Part shown: one piece after another, positions 28,285-36,874 of the stretch | Position numbering within the stretch: position 1 is the first letter of the stretch | How the letters are laid out: every line of letters begins with the position of its first letter | Origin: Stigmatella aurantiaca DW4/3-1 | GTDB lineage: Bacteria > Myxococcota > Myxococcia > Myxococcales > Myxococcaceae | Assembly: GCF_000165485.1 (NCBI RefSeq) | Contig: NC_014623.1 | Coordinates: 5,412,893-5,476,892 of the forward strand | Length of the DNA stretch: 64,000 nucleotides | Direction of reading: 5' to 3' | Notes under the pieces: generated by a model | Database searches by the model: none | Told to the model about the DNA's origin: nothing | Seen by the model: only the letters and a program-made list of their open reading frames with translations | Made by a program: the position numbers and the translations under genes

Positions 28285-31200
28285 TCACACCGCGGGTGCG
28301 CGCCTGGGCACTTCGATGATCAGCTCGGTGAACTCCCCCTCCACCGATTCGACGCGAATGTCGCCCTGATGTCCCCCCACGATGATGTCATGGCTGATGG
28401 ACAACCCCAGCCCTGTTCCCTCACCGGCGGGCTTGGTGGTGAAGAAGGGGTTGAACACCTTGCCGAGGAGGGCTTTGGGGATGCCAAGGCCGTTGTCCCT
28501 GAGCCGGATCTCCACCCGCTCTCCCAGGGCCCGCGTGCGGATGTCCAATTGTGGCGAGAACGGCTCCGCCGAAACAGCCTGCTTCTTCCACAGGGAATAA
28601 CACGCGTTGTCGACAAGGTTGATGAAGACGCGGCCGAGCTCCGAAGCCACCCCTTCTACCTCACCGGCCTCCGGATCGTAGTCCTGCTGGAGGCTCAGCT
28701 CGAAGTCAGATACCCGGGCGCGGAACCCGCGGTAACTGAGGTGGAGACTCTCCTCCAGCACGCGATTGAGCTCCACGGCGGTTTTCGCTTCCGCCGTCCC
28801 CCGGGAGAGCATCAACATCCCATTGATGATCTGGGTCGCCCGTTGGCCATGGTCCTGGATCTTCGACACGCTCTGTTGGAGCCGAGCCAGCATCCTCCCC
28901 AATTCGTGTGAGTTCTCGAAAAGGTTCCGGGCCAGCTGGGTTCCCAACCCCGTGGACAGCTCATCCGCGTACTCCGTGGACAGCTCCGCGAAGTTGTTGA
29001 TGAAATTGAGTGGGTTTCTCAGCTCGTGGGCAATCCCGGCCGTGAGTGCTCCAAGCGAAGCCAACTTCTCCTGCGCCACGAGCTGCTTCTGGGTGTCGCG
29101 CAACCGCCCCATCGCTCGGCCCAACTCCTCGTTCTTTGCCTGAAGCTCGTGCGTGCGCTCCTCCACCCGTTGCTCCAGTTTGTGGCTGTAGTGCTGCTGC
29201 TGCGCGAAGAGGAGCGCGTTCTGAAGCGAGAGTGCCGCCTGGGCCGAGAGCAGGTTCAAAACCCCGAGCCGAGCTTCCGTGAAGGCCCCGGTGATGTGGT
29301 TGTTCTCGAGGTAGATGATCGCCACCAACTTGCCCTGGTTGACCAGCGGCGCACAGAGGACAGACCGGGGGCGCTGCCTGGAGACATACGGGTCCTGGGT
29401 GAACATCCCCTTCACCGAGGCATCGTCCAGCACCACGTTCTCGAGTGTCCGCGCCACGAAGTGCACGATGGCTGCGGACAGCAGCGAGGTGGTCTCGACG
29501 GGCGCGGGGAGCTCCGCGGGAGCAGCGGGCTCGACGCTTTGCTCCGCCTCGACGATCAGCTGCCCCTCGCGGACCAGGACAAGGAGTCCTCGCTGTGCGC
29601 CCGCGTTCTCGATCGCGATCCGCATCAACCGGTCCAACAACCGGCCAAGCACGATTTCGCCCGAGATGGCCTGAGCGGCCTTGAGCACCGTGGCCAAGTC
29701 CAAGAGGTGCTCCCCCTCGCTGCTGGAGGCAGAAGCGGTGCTCTCCAGGGGACTCCGCGGTTTCGCCAGGGTTCGCTTCCGTTCGAACGCCTCTGGGTAG
29801 CGCCGCTCCAGATCGGCCACCTTGGCCTCGGCGCCCCAGCGACGGTAGGCCGTCGCCGCATCCACGAAGCTGTCATGTGCGAGCCGGGAGCGGCCCAGTC
29901 TGAGGAAGAACTCCCCCACGAGTTCATGGAACAGGGCCTCGTCGTTGACATAGCCCTGCGTCCTCGCGCCCTCGATGGCCTCTTCGTAGAGCTGGGCCGC
30001 CGCGGGGGTGTCTCCCCGCACACGCGCCAGTTCCGCTTCCACCACCTGGTAGCGGTGACGCCAGTTCATCGGCGCGTGCCCAGCCCAGCACTGGAAGCCC
30101 TCCTGGTTTTGGCGCACCTTGGCCAGATACCTCACCCGGTCCTCCTCGGAGGCGCTGCCGCAAGCCAGGAGCAGCGCCAGCGACTCGAAGAAGTTCAGCA
30201 TGGGCTGGGCGATCTGGCCGAGCTGGGTGTTCGTGTACGGCGCACCTGCTTCCGACATGGCCAGGGCAAGCGCCCCATCCCGGAAGTAGCAGGCCAGGAG
30301 GGTCTTCTGGAGATAAAACTGTGACAGGGCCTCACCGTACTTCCGGGCCTTGAGCCGGGGCAGCTCCACCTCCTCGTCAAAGGCTTCTCCCTGGAGCCGC
30401 TTGGGATCCCGGGCGCGTCCCATCAGGCAGAAGCACGTCTGCTGGATGGATTGAATGGCGTGGGCGCCCAGCTTCAGCCGCCATTGTGTCATCAGCTCCA
30501 GATAGCGGGCATGTTCCCGGACCACCTCATCGAGCGGCTCGCTGGCATAGAAGGCATGCCGGGAGAGGAAGGTGGCGGCGTACGCCATGAACTCCACGTC
30601 CCCGTTCTCCTGGCCCGCCTGGATGGCTTCCTTCAGCGGCGCGAGCGTCTCCCGCAGGTGGGTCTTCAAGTGCAGGATGAACGCGGACCGCTGCATGTAC
30701 ACCTTGGCTTTGACCCGGTTCACCGCCAAGAGATCGAGCAGATCCCGGGCGGCATCGCCATATTCGATGGCGGTGTTCACATCGCCCTGGAGCGCCGCAT
30801 GAGCTGCTGCATAGCTGGAGTAGTGGTAAGGCGCCTCGGGGGCGTTTCCATACCGCAGGCACAGCTTCACCATCTCCAGGGTGATGACCAGCGAGGTGAG
30901 GGTGCTCTTCACCATGTAGACCAGCGGGATCAACGTCAAGGCGATCTGGTTGGCCGCCAGCCAGTGGGGATGGGTCATCGGCGGCAGGCGCAGGAGTTCC
31001 TGGGCGCTCCGGCCCGCCAGCAGCTTTTTGACCGAGTCCATCTCCTCCAGATACGCCGGTAACTCCACGTGCCGAGGGAGTTGCAGCCCTAGCAGCGCGA
31101 GCGCCTGGTAGCCCTCCTCGATGGCCTGGGAGATGTCGTGCCGCGCGGACGCGAAGCTGGCCCGGATGCCGTAGACCTTGGCTTTCTCGAGGGGTTCCCG

Positions 31201-33651
31201 GGCCCTGGCGAGCACGAGCTGGGAGAGCGCGTCGCCTCGGCTGGTGTGGAGGTTGAGGTACTCTGCCTCCATGGCCTCCATGTGCAGTTCGAGGCACGCG
31301 TCATAATGCCGGATCCAGGCCTCCTCCGGCAGGAGGGAGAGTCCCGTGGAGAAATACCTCAAGGCCGGCTCGAACGCCGCGGAGGCCTTGGCCTTCTGGC
31401 CCGCTTTGAGGTTGAGCCACGCCACCTCGTACCGCTCCTCCTCATTCGTGACGAGGGAACGGCCCAGGTTGAGTTGGTGGACCAGTTCGGTGAGCCGCTC
31501 TTCCAAGAGCCTGGGCGCCGTGTTGTCCAGCAGCAACCGGGCGATCTCGAGGTGAATGCTCGCCCGGGAACCTTCCGGGATGAGCGAGTAGGTGGCCTGC
31601 TGGACGCGGTCGTGGAGAAACCTGTAGGTGGCCTCTCCCAAGGTGTCCTCCAGCGGCAGAATGAGCCCTTCCTCGATGGCCGGATACAGCGTCTTCTCTG
31701 TCACTGCCGCCGAGTCCCCATACACGATGGCCAGGGGGACAAGCTCGAACCGGTTGCCGATGCACGAGGCGAAGGCCAACACGCGCTGGGTCGCTTCGGG
31801 CAGCTTCTGGATCTTGAGCGTCATCAACTCGATGACGTTGTCGGTGAGCCCTCGCGCGCGGATGACCTCGAGGTTCCAGCTCCACGCCCCCACGTCCGGC
31901 AGGAACTCAATGAGTCTGTCCTCATGCAACGTGCTCAACAGCTGCTTGAGGAAGAAGGGATTGCCGTTGGAGCGCTCCCAGAGCAGCCGCGCCAGCGGCG
32001 CCGAGCGGTCGGCATCACAGAGGAAGGCGTCCGCGACGAGCTGCTCCACGTGCTCGAGCCCAAGAGCGTTCAAGGAGAGAGAGGTGATCCGGGTCCCCCC
32101 CTTCTCCAGCGTCTCCCAGAGCAGGCGCAGCGGATGGGCCTCGCCCACCTCACTCTCCCGGTAGGCGCCGATGATCAGCAGGTGCTGGATCTGCGGCGCC
32201 GCCAGGACCGTCTGGAGGACATGGAGTGAGGGAAGATCGGCCCACTGGAGATCATCGAGAAAGAGCACCAGGGGGACGTGCTCGGTGCCCAGCGCCATGA
32301 TGAAGCGCTGGAAGACGAAGTTGAACCGCAGCTGCGCCTCATGGGCCGGGAGCGCGGACACTGGCTGCGGGGGCCCGATGATCTGCTCGAGCATGGGCAG
32401 GACGTCGATGATCACCTGACCGTTGTCTCCCAGCGCTTCACGGAGCCGCTGGCGCCAGTGCCTCAGCTGTTCCTCGCTCGAGGCCAGCAGGTGACGGACG
32501 AAGTCGGAGAAGCCCTGGATCAGCGACGCGTAGGGAACATCGCGCTGAAGCAGATCGAACTTCCCCGAGACGAAGTGAGCGCGCCGATCCGGGACAGACC
32601 GTTTCAGTTCGTGGACCAGCACGCTCTTGCCCACGCCAGATTCCCCCCCCACCAGCGCCAGCTCCGCCCGGCCCCGGGCGGCTCGCTCCAGGGTCTTCAT
32701 CAACAGGTCGAGCGGTTCTGTCCGGCCATAGAGCGTCTGCGGGAGGTGAAGCCGGTGGGAGATGTCTTTCTGGCCTGGGAGAAAGTCCGCCCATTCCATC
32801 GGGAGACTCCCCTCCCCTCTCCTCCAGGTTTGAAGAAAGGCCTCCAGATCCGCCTTCACCCCGAGGGCGCTCTGGTACCGGTCCTCGGCCATCTTCGCCA
32901 GCAGCTTCAACACGATCTCCGAGACCGGCCGGGGAATGGAGGGATCCACCCGGTGTGGAGGAACGGGCTGTTGGGCGATGTGCAAATGAACCAGCTCCAT
33001 CGCATCCGCCGCGGTGAAGGGCACCTGTCCCGTCAGCAGCTCGTACAGGGTGATGCCCAGAGAGTAGAGATCCGCGCGGTGATCGATCTCGCGGTTCATC
33101 CGCCCCGTCTGCTCGGGGGAGATGTAGCGGAGCGTTCCCTCGATCAGGTTGGGCCTGAGGGGGCCGGGCGTCTCCCGGGACAGCAGCGTGGCCAAGCCGA
33201 AGTCGATGAGCCGGACCTCCCCGCGCATGGGCTCGACGATGATGTTGGAGGGGTTGATGTCCTTGTGGATCACGTTCAGCCGGTGAATCGCGTCGAGCGC
33301 GGCGGCCATGTGGACACCGAGCTGAAGGATTTCCTTCAAGCCGAGCCGGCGCTCGTCGATGAGGCTGCGGAGCGCACGGGCACCGAGATCCTCCATGACG
33401 ATCGCCCAGCTGTTGCTCACCGGCTCCAAGGCGAGCACGGCCACCGCGCCCTCCCCCGATACCCTGCGGCCAATCTCGTACTCGCGCTTGAAGCGGGTGG
33501 CCTCCTCGAAGCTCGGGTACTCCCCGCTCAAAAGCTTGAGGACCACGGGCAGGCCATCGCGCTCCCGGTGTCCCCGGTAGACCAGCGTCCGGGCGCTCCT
33601 GTGAAGCTGGACCTTGAGCGCGTAGCCTGCAATCCCCTGTGGGGCCATCAT
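28285..33651 (-). CDS. Trifunctional Ser/Thr kinase - AAA ATPase - GAF histidine kinase
   Basis: A 1788-residue signalling protein. Residues about 1-270 are a Ser/Thr kinase (VVLKLLSGEYPS with the Lys; HKDINPSNIIV in place of HRD; DFGLATLL). About 310-600 is a predicted ATPase with Walker A GGESGVGKSVLVHELK and Walker B LVLFLDDLQWAD, as in AAA16/MalT-like STAND domains. About 620-1330 is a helical TPR-like region. About 1370-1510 is a GAF domain. About 1525-1785 is a histidine kinase with H box GIAHELRNPLNFINNF and ATPase motifs DNGLGIP and GTGLGLSISHDII. This architecture recurs in myxobacteria and cyanobacteria, but the inputs are unknown. Its start is 13 bases behind the DyP peroxidase stop, so the two are probably co-transcribed. 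Confidence 0.93.
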   Translation of the reverse strand: MMAPQGIAGYALKVQLHRSARTLVYRGHRERDGLPVVLKLLSGEYPSFEEATRFKREYEIGRRVSGEGAVAVLALEPVSNSWAIVMEDLGARALRSLIDERRLGLKEILQLGVHMAAALDAIHRLNVIHKDINPSNIIVEPMRGEVRLIDFGLATLLSRETPGPLRPNLIEGTLRYISPEQTGRMNREIDHRADLYSLGITLYELLTGQVPFTAADAMELVHLHIAQQPVPPHRVDPSIPRPVSEIVLKLLAKMAEDRYQSALGVKADLEAFLQTWRRGEGSLPMEWADFLPGQKDISHRLHLPQTLYGRTEPLDLLMKTLERAARGRAELALVGGESGVGKSVLVHELKRSVPDRRAHFVSGKFDLLQRDVPYASLIQGFSDFVRHLLASSEEQLRHWRQRLREALGDNGQVIIDVLPMLEQIIGPPQPVSALPAHEAQLRFNFVFQRFIMALGTEHVPLVLFLDDLQWADLPSLHVLQTVLAAPQIQHLLIIGAYRESEVGEAHPLRLLWETLEKGGTRITSLSLNALGLEHVEQLVADAFLCDADRSAPLARLLWERSNGNPFFLKQLLSTLHEDRLIEFLPDVGAWSWNLEVIRARGLTDNVIELMTLKIQKLPEATQRVLAFASCIGNRFELVPLAIVYGDSAAVTEKTLYPAIEEGLILPLEDTLGEATYRFLHDRVQQATYSLIPEGSRASIHLEIARLLLDNTAPRLLEERLTELVHQLNLGRSLVTNEEERYEVAWLNLKAGQKAKASAAFEPALRYFSTGLSLLPEEAWIRHYDACLELHMEAMEAEYLNLHTSRGDALSQLVLARAREPLEKAKVYGIRASFASARHDISQAIEEGYQALALLGLQLPRHVELPAYLEEMDSVKKLLAGRSAQELLRLPPMTHPHWLAANQIALTLIPLVYMVKSTLTSLVITLEMVKLCLRYGNAPEAPYHYSSYAAAHAALQGDVNTAIEYGDAARDLLDLLAVNRVKAKVYMQRSAFILHLKTHLRETLAPLKEAIQAGQENGDVEFMAYAATFLSRHAFYASEPLDEVVREHARYLELMTQWRLKLGAHAIQSIQQTCFCLMGRARDPKRLQGEAFDEEVELPRLKARKYGEALSQFYLQKTLLACYFRDGALALAMSEAGAPYTNTQLGQIAQPMLNFFESLALLLACGSASEEDRVRYLAKVRQNQEGFQCWAGHAPMNWRHRYQVVEAELARVRGDTPAAAQLYEEAIEGARTQGYVNDEALFHELVGEFFLRLGRSRLAHDSFVDAATAYRRWGAEAKVADLERRYPEAFERKRTLAKPRSPLESTASASSSEGEHLLDLATVLKAAQAISGEIVLGRLLDRLMRIAIENAGAQRGLLVLVREGQLIVEAEQSVEPAAPAELPAPVETTSLLSAAIVHFVARTLENVVLDDASVKGMFTQDPYVSRQRPRSVLCAPLVNQGKLVAIIYLENNHITGAFTEARLGVLNLLSAQAALSLQNALLFAQQQHYSHKLEQRVEERTHELQAKNEELGRAMGRLRDTQKQLVAQEKLASLGALTAGIAHELRNPLNFINNFAELSTEYADELSTGLGTQLARNLFENSHELGRMLARLQQSVSKIQDHGQRATQIINGMLMLSRGTAEAKTAVELNRVLEESLHLSYRGFRARVSDFELSLQQDYDPEAGEVEGVASELGRVFINLVDNACYSLWKKQAVSAEPFSPQLDIRTRALGERVEIRLRDNGLGIPKALLGKVFNPFFTTKPAGEGTGLGLSISHDIIVGGHQGDIRVESVEGEFTELIIEVPRRAPAV

Positions 33652-33664
33652 GGCACTTTACCAC

Positions 33665-35083
33665 CTAGGAACCGGAAGCAGGCTCCTTTGGGACCAGCGT
33701 GCTGGGCAGGCCCGCCAGCATCCGGAGCGTGGCCATGCTGGGCAACAGGGCGTAGATCATGCCTCGGGTGGTAATGAACTGCGGCAGCCCCTCGAGCTGG
33801 ATGGCCTCGCCCGCCGGCATGGGGATGGTGAACGTGTTCTTGATGGGCAGGTTCTTGTCCCGGTTGCCGCACACGCCGTCCTGCCGGTCCTCGTCGGGCG
33901 CATAGACAGGGCTGAAATTGTTCCGGTTGATCCAGCCCATGATCATCTCGAACTGGCGCGCCAGGCTCCCACAGATGAACAGGCCCACGATGCCGCGGTC
34001 CACTCCGTCATCGGTACTGGAGGTGAGGGTTGGACCGTAAGGCATTCCGCGCCGCAACAGGCGAGGCGGGACGGAGACAATGGATTTGAGCTCCTCGTCG
34101 CGCGGATGGGTGACGCGGATGTGTGCGGAAAAGGGACAACGAAAGCTGCTTTGGATGTCCTGTGAGGGATCCCCCACCTCCGTGTAGCCAAAGGACGTCT
34201 CATCTTGGGTCTTCTTGTCAGGGCGTTCTGGAGAAAGCACCAGCGGCGAGCCGTTTCTCCAGCGGCCCATCATCTTGGCGGCGATCCACTCCCGGGTCTC
34301 TTCCAAGGAGCGCCCCAGCTTTTGATACACGCGTTCGGCCTGCTGCGTGAGGAATCCCTCGAATGCGGCGGCATCCTGATGCATGATCCGGAAGGCCATG
34401 TAGCTGCCGTCCTTCGCGAACTCGAGCGCCTTGCCCTCCGTGGGGGCTGGCTGGGAGGCCGAACTGGCGGAGTAGCCAATCAAAAAGCTGTTCAGGGCCT
34501 CGGGCGCCTGCGACTGCTCATCGTCATCGAGGCTGGGGTTGGAGATGCCATCTTTGTAGCCAAAATGGACGGTTCCATCCTCGCGAAGGTATCCCTCGAT
34601 ACGGCCCGAGCCACTCTTCAGCGGGAGCCGCTCCCGGACACCCCACTGGGAGGCGCTGGAGGTCACCTCACCGACCTTCTGGGTTAGTGCCTCGGCGCTC
34701 AGCGCGTAGACGTGGACGATGCAATGGACGTCCGAGGAACTGAACCGGCCGTACCACCAATTCGCGGGGGCGCTTGGACCCACGTCCCCGATCTCCTCCG
34801 CCGGGTTCTGCGCGAAGTCCTGGGGGAAGTTCTCCAAGTCGCTGGGCGCCAGTACGCCGAGCGATTGAATGCCGGTGAAGGTCAGGCCGATGTTGAGCAA
34901 CACCTGCGGCTTGGCTGTCCCCCACGCTTCCGCGGAGGTGACGGATGGGTAGAGCGCCTTCAAGAAACCCGGTGCCTTCGCTGGCACATCAAAAGAGAAG
35001 AGCAGGTGGCAGGAATAGGGATGTGTGTAGCCCCTCAGAATGAGGCCTTGGATGTTGGCAACGTGCTCGGCGAAAAGCGCCAT
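33665..35083 (-). CDS. DyP-type haem peroxidase
   Basis: A 472-residue peroxidase. The family signature G-x-x-D-G appears in HFGYKDGISNPS (about residue 178; its Asp acts on hydrogen peroxide), and the haem-ligand region is FSAHIRVTHPRDE (about 323, with the proximal His). The N-terminus (NIQGLILRGYTHPYSCHLLFSF) is typical of the longer DyP subfamily. There is no signal or Tat motif, so it acts in the cytoplasm. DyP enzymes oxidise dyes, phenols or other substrates with peroxide; the natural substrate is unknown. It lies between a small HFAR-motif protein (83 bases upstream) and the giant kinase (13 bases downstream). No encapsulin gene is nearby. Confidence 0.92.
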   Translation of the reverse strand: MALFAEHVANIQGLILRGYTHPYSCHLLFSFDVPAKAPGFLKALYPSVTSAEAWGTAKPQVLLNIGLTFTGIQSLGVLAPSDLENFPQDFAQNPAEEIGDVGPSAPANWWYGRFSSSDVHCIVHVYALSAEALTQKVGEVTSSASQWGVRERLPLKSGSGRIEGYLREDGTVHFGYKDGISNPSLDDDEQSQAPEALNSFLIGYSASSASQPAPTEGKALEFAKDGSYMAFRIMHQDAAAFEGFLTQQAERVYQKLGRSLEETREWIAAKMMGRWRNGSPLVLSPERPDKKTQDETSFGYTEVGDPSQDIQSSFRCPFSAHIRVTHPRDEELKSIVSVPPRLLRRGMPYGPTLTSSTDDGVDRGIVGLFICGSLARQFEMIMGWINRNNFSPVYAPDEDRQDGVCGNRDKNLPIKNTFTIPMPAGEAIQLEGLPQFITTRGMIYALLPSMATLRMLAGLPSTLVPKEPASGS

Positions 35084-35166
35084 GGCGGACTCCAGACAAG
35101 GGAGGAATCGCCCCCCCGGTCCAGCGAAGGCCGGGGAGGCAGGAGAACATCAGAGACGGCAGAGAT

Positions 35167-35595
35167 TCAGGCGCCCGCCGAGAACTTGTTCAGGATCTGC
35201 GCCACCGACTGGGTGTACGCGCTGAACATGCTGTCGTCCGTTTTGCTCAGGTTGTTCCTCGCGACCCAGTTGATGAAGTCGTTGAGGTTCAGCGGGAGTG
35301 CCGGCGGATTCACGGACACCTCCGCAATCAACGTGAACGCCTTGTTGATGCTCGGGTCGTTGAAGAAGAACTCGACGTAGCTGTCCATCGACTCGTCGAA
35401 CTCCGTGATGACCATCATGGCTTGGACGCCCTGCCCGCCAGGGTTCGGAACCGCCACGAAGCGAGCGAAGTGAACGATCTTCGAATTGATCAGCGCATCA
35501 CGCATCGTGGGGATTGCCGCCTGGATTTGCTGCATTTTCTGCTGCGACTCGGCATCTTGCTTCACGGCGGTGTAGAACGTCAGTGGACTGGTCAT
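35167..35595 (-). CDS. Small HFAR-motif protein, possibly a ferredoxin-like fold partner of the peroxidase
   Basis: A 142-residue soluble protein (start ATG 35595; a longer in-frame start at 35622 is less likely). The middle reads IVHFARFVAVPN, then VMVITEFDESMDSYVEFF. An HFARF/W strand followed by a strand and the D-(E/G)-S-x-x-x-Y loop is seen in ferredoxin-like, dimeric alpha-beta barrel domains of DyP-related and other peroxidase-associated proteins. No haem-binding His is obvious. It is probably in the same transcript as the DyP gene and is divergent from the catalase-like gene (136 bases between starts). No assigned function. Confidence 0.65.
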   Translation of the reverse strand: MTSPLTFYTAVKQDAESQQKMQQIQAAIPTMRDALINSKIVHFARFVAVPNPGGQGVQAMMVITEFDESMDSYVEFFFNDPSINKAFTLIAEVSVNPPALPLNLNDFINWVARNNLSKTDDSMFSAYTQSVAQILNKFSAGA

Positions 35596-35731
35596 GGAAG
35601 CCTCGGGTGTGGGGAGGAACAACGAGAGCCACCCTAGACCCAGTGAACAGAACCGGCTGTGACGGGCATCACCGCGTTCCTGTGAAGCCGTTCACGGCCG
35701 CTCCGCCTGTCCCCGTGTCTGATGGGTGCCC

Positions 35732-36781
35732 ATGACAAACACTCATCGCAGGGATTTCACCTCCGTTCGTCCAAGCAAGAACTGGAAGGAAGTTTATCTG
35801 GATGGCTCTCCGGAGAAAGAGAAGCAGCAGCACGAAATCTGGGCGCAAGAGCATGCAGCCATTCAGAAGATGGTGGGCCAGCAGATCGGAACGATCATGC
35901 GCGGCCAGCACGCCTCCCCGTTGCATTCGGTGCGGGTCGTCTTGGAGCCGTATGACGGGCTCCCCGAGTTCGCCAGACAAGGGTTCTTGAAGGAGAAGAA
36001 GATCCTGACTGGGACCGCGCGGTTCTCGACGGGCTCAAGCGTCCCCGAGAAGGATGACAGTCACCCTGGCGTCCGAGGGCTTGCCGTGGCGCTTCGAGGG
36101 CCGGACGGCCCAAGGCAAGACTTCCTCACGGTCAACATGAGCTGGTTCTTCAAGAACACGAGCGAAGTCATGACCATCGTGCGGGCGCAGGCAGCTGCCT
36201 CCAAGGCTCCGTCCGCTCAGTCCAAGAGCACGATGTTGGAAGTCACTGCGAAGGCCTTGGGGGCCGAGAGAGCGCAGTTTCTGCTCGACCGCATTGGGAA
36301 CCAATTGGCGAAACCCGTTTACAGCCTCGCGGCCGAAGATTATTTCGGAACCATGCCCATCCGGTGGGGGCCTTATGCGGTCAAGCCCTGCTTCCTGTCG
36401 CTCAACCCCGCAGGCCAACCCTCCCCCACCTCTCCGACGTATCTTCGGGACGGGCTCAAGGCGCGGCTCCGGGAGCAAGAGCTCGCCTTCGAGCTCTGCT
36501 TGCAGTTCTACGAGGACGACCAGCGAACCCCCATCGAGGACTTGACGAATCCCTGGCAGGTTGACGCGGTTCCCGTCGCTCGGTTGACCATGCCTCGCCA
36601 GGATCTGGACGCTCCCGCAGGCACCAGCAGAGAACAAGCGGCCGAAGAGCTGTCGTTCTCACCTTGGAACACGCACGGGCATGAGCCCGTCGGTGAGATT
36701 GGGCGCGCGCGCAAGAGCATTTACGGGTTGAGCGCCAAGACGCGCGGAGCGTGCATGCACATGACACCGCAGGTGGATTGA
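35732..36781 (+). CDS. Catalase-related haem protein
   Basis: A 349-residue protein of the short catalase-like group. GTARFSTGSSVPEKDDSHPGVRGLAVAL (about 94-120, quoted in two parts: GTARFSTGSSVPEKDD and SHPGVRGLAVAL) matches the catalase core around the distal haem pocket. FLTVNMSWFFKNTSEV and SFSPWNTHGHEPVGEIGRARK near the C-terminus match the catalase framework. The distal His at the usual N-terminal place and the proximal R-x-x-x-Y ligand motif are not evident, so true catalase activity is doubtful. Relatives act as allene oxide synthase-like or fatty-acid hydroperoxide enzymes, or are uncharacterised. It is divergent from the DyP cluster, so peroxide or lipid-peroxide metabolism is likely for the neighbourhood. 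Confidence 0.78.
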   Translation: MTNTHRRDFTSVRPSKNWKEVYLDGSPEKEKQQHEIWAQEHAAIQKMVGQQIGTIMRGQHASPLHSVRVVLEPYDGLPEFARQGFLKEKKILTGTARFSTGSSVPEKDDSHPGVRGLAVALRGPDGPRQDFLTVNMSWFFKNTSEVMTIVRAQAAASKAPSAQSKSTMLEVTAKALGAERAQFLLDRIGNQLAKPVYSLAAEDYFGTMPIRWGPYAVKPCFLSLNPAGQPSPTSPTYLRDGLKARLREQELAFELCLQFYEDDQRTPIEDLTNPWQVDAVPVARLTMPRQDLDAPAGTSREQAAEELSFSPWNTHGHEPVGEIGRARKSIYGLSAKTRGACMHMTPQVD

Positions 36782-36874
36782 TCCGAATTCCATTGCGGAG
36801 GGTGCGTCTGCGGTCACCTGTAAGGTAGGTTGAGCGAGGGCGGGGAGGTACAGCCCCTGCTCCGGAGGAGGCCG

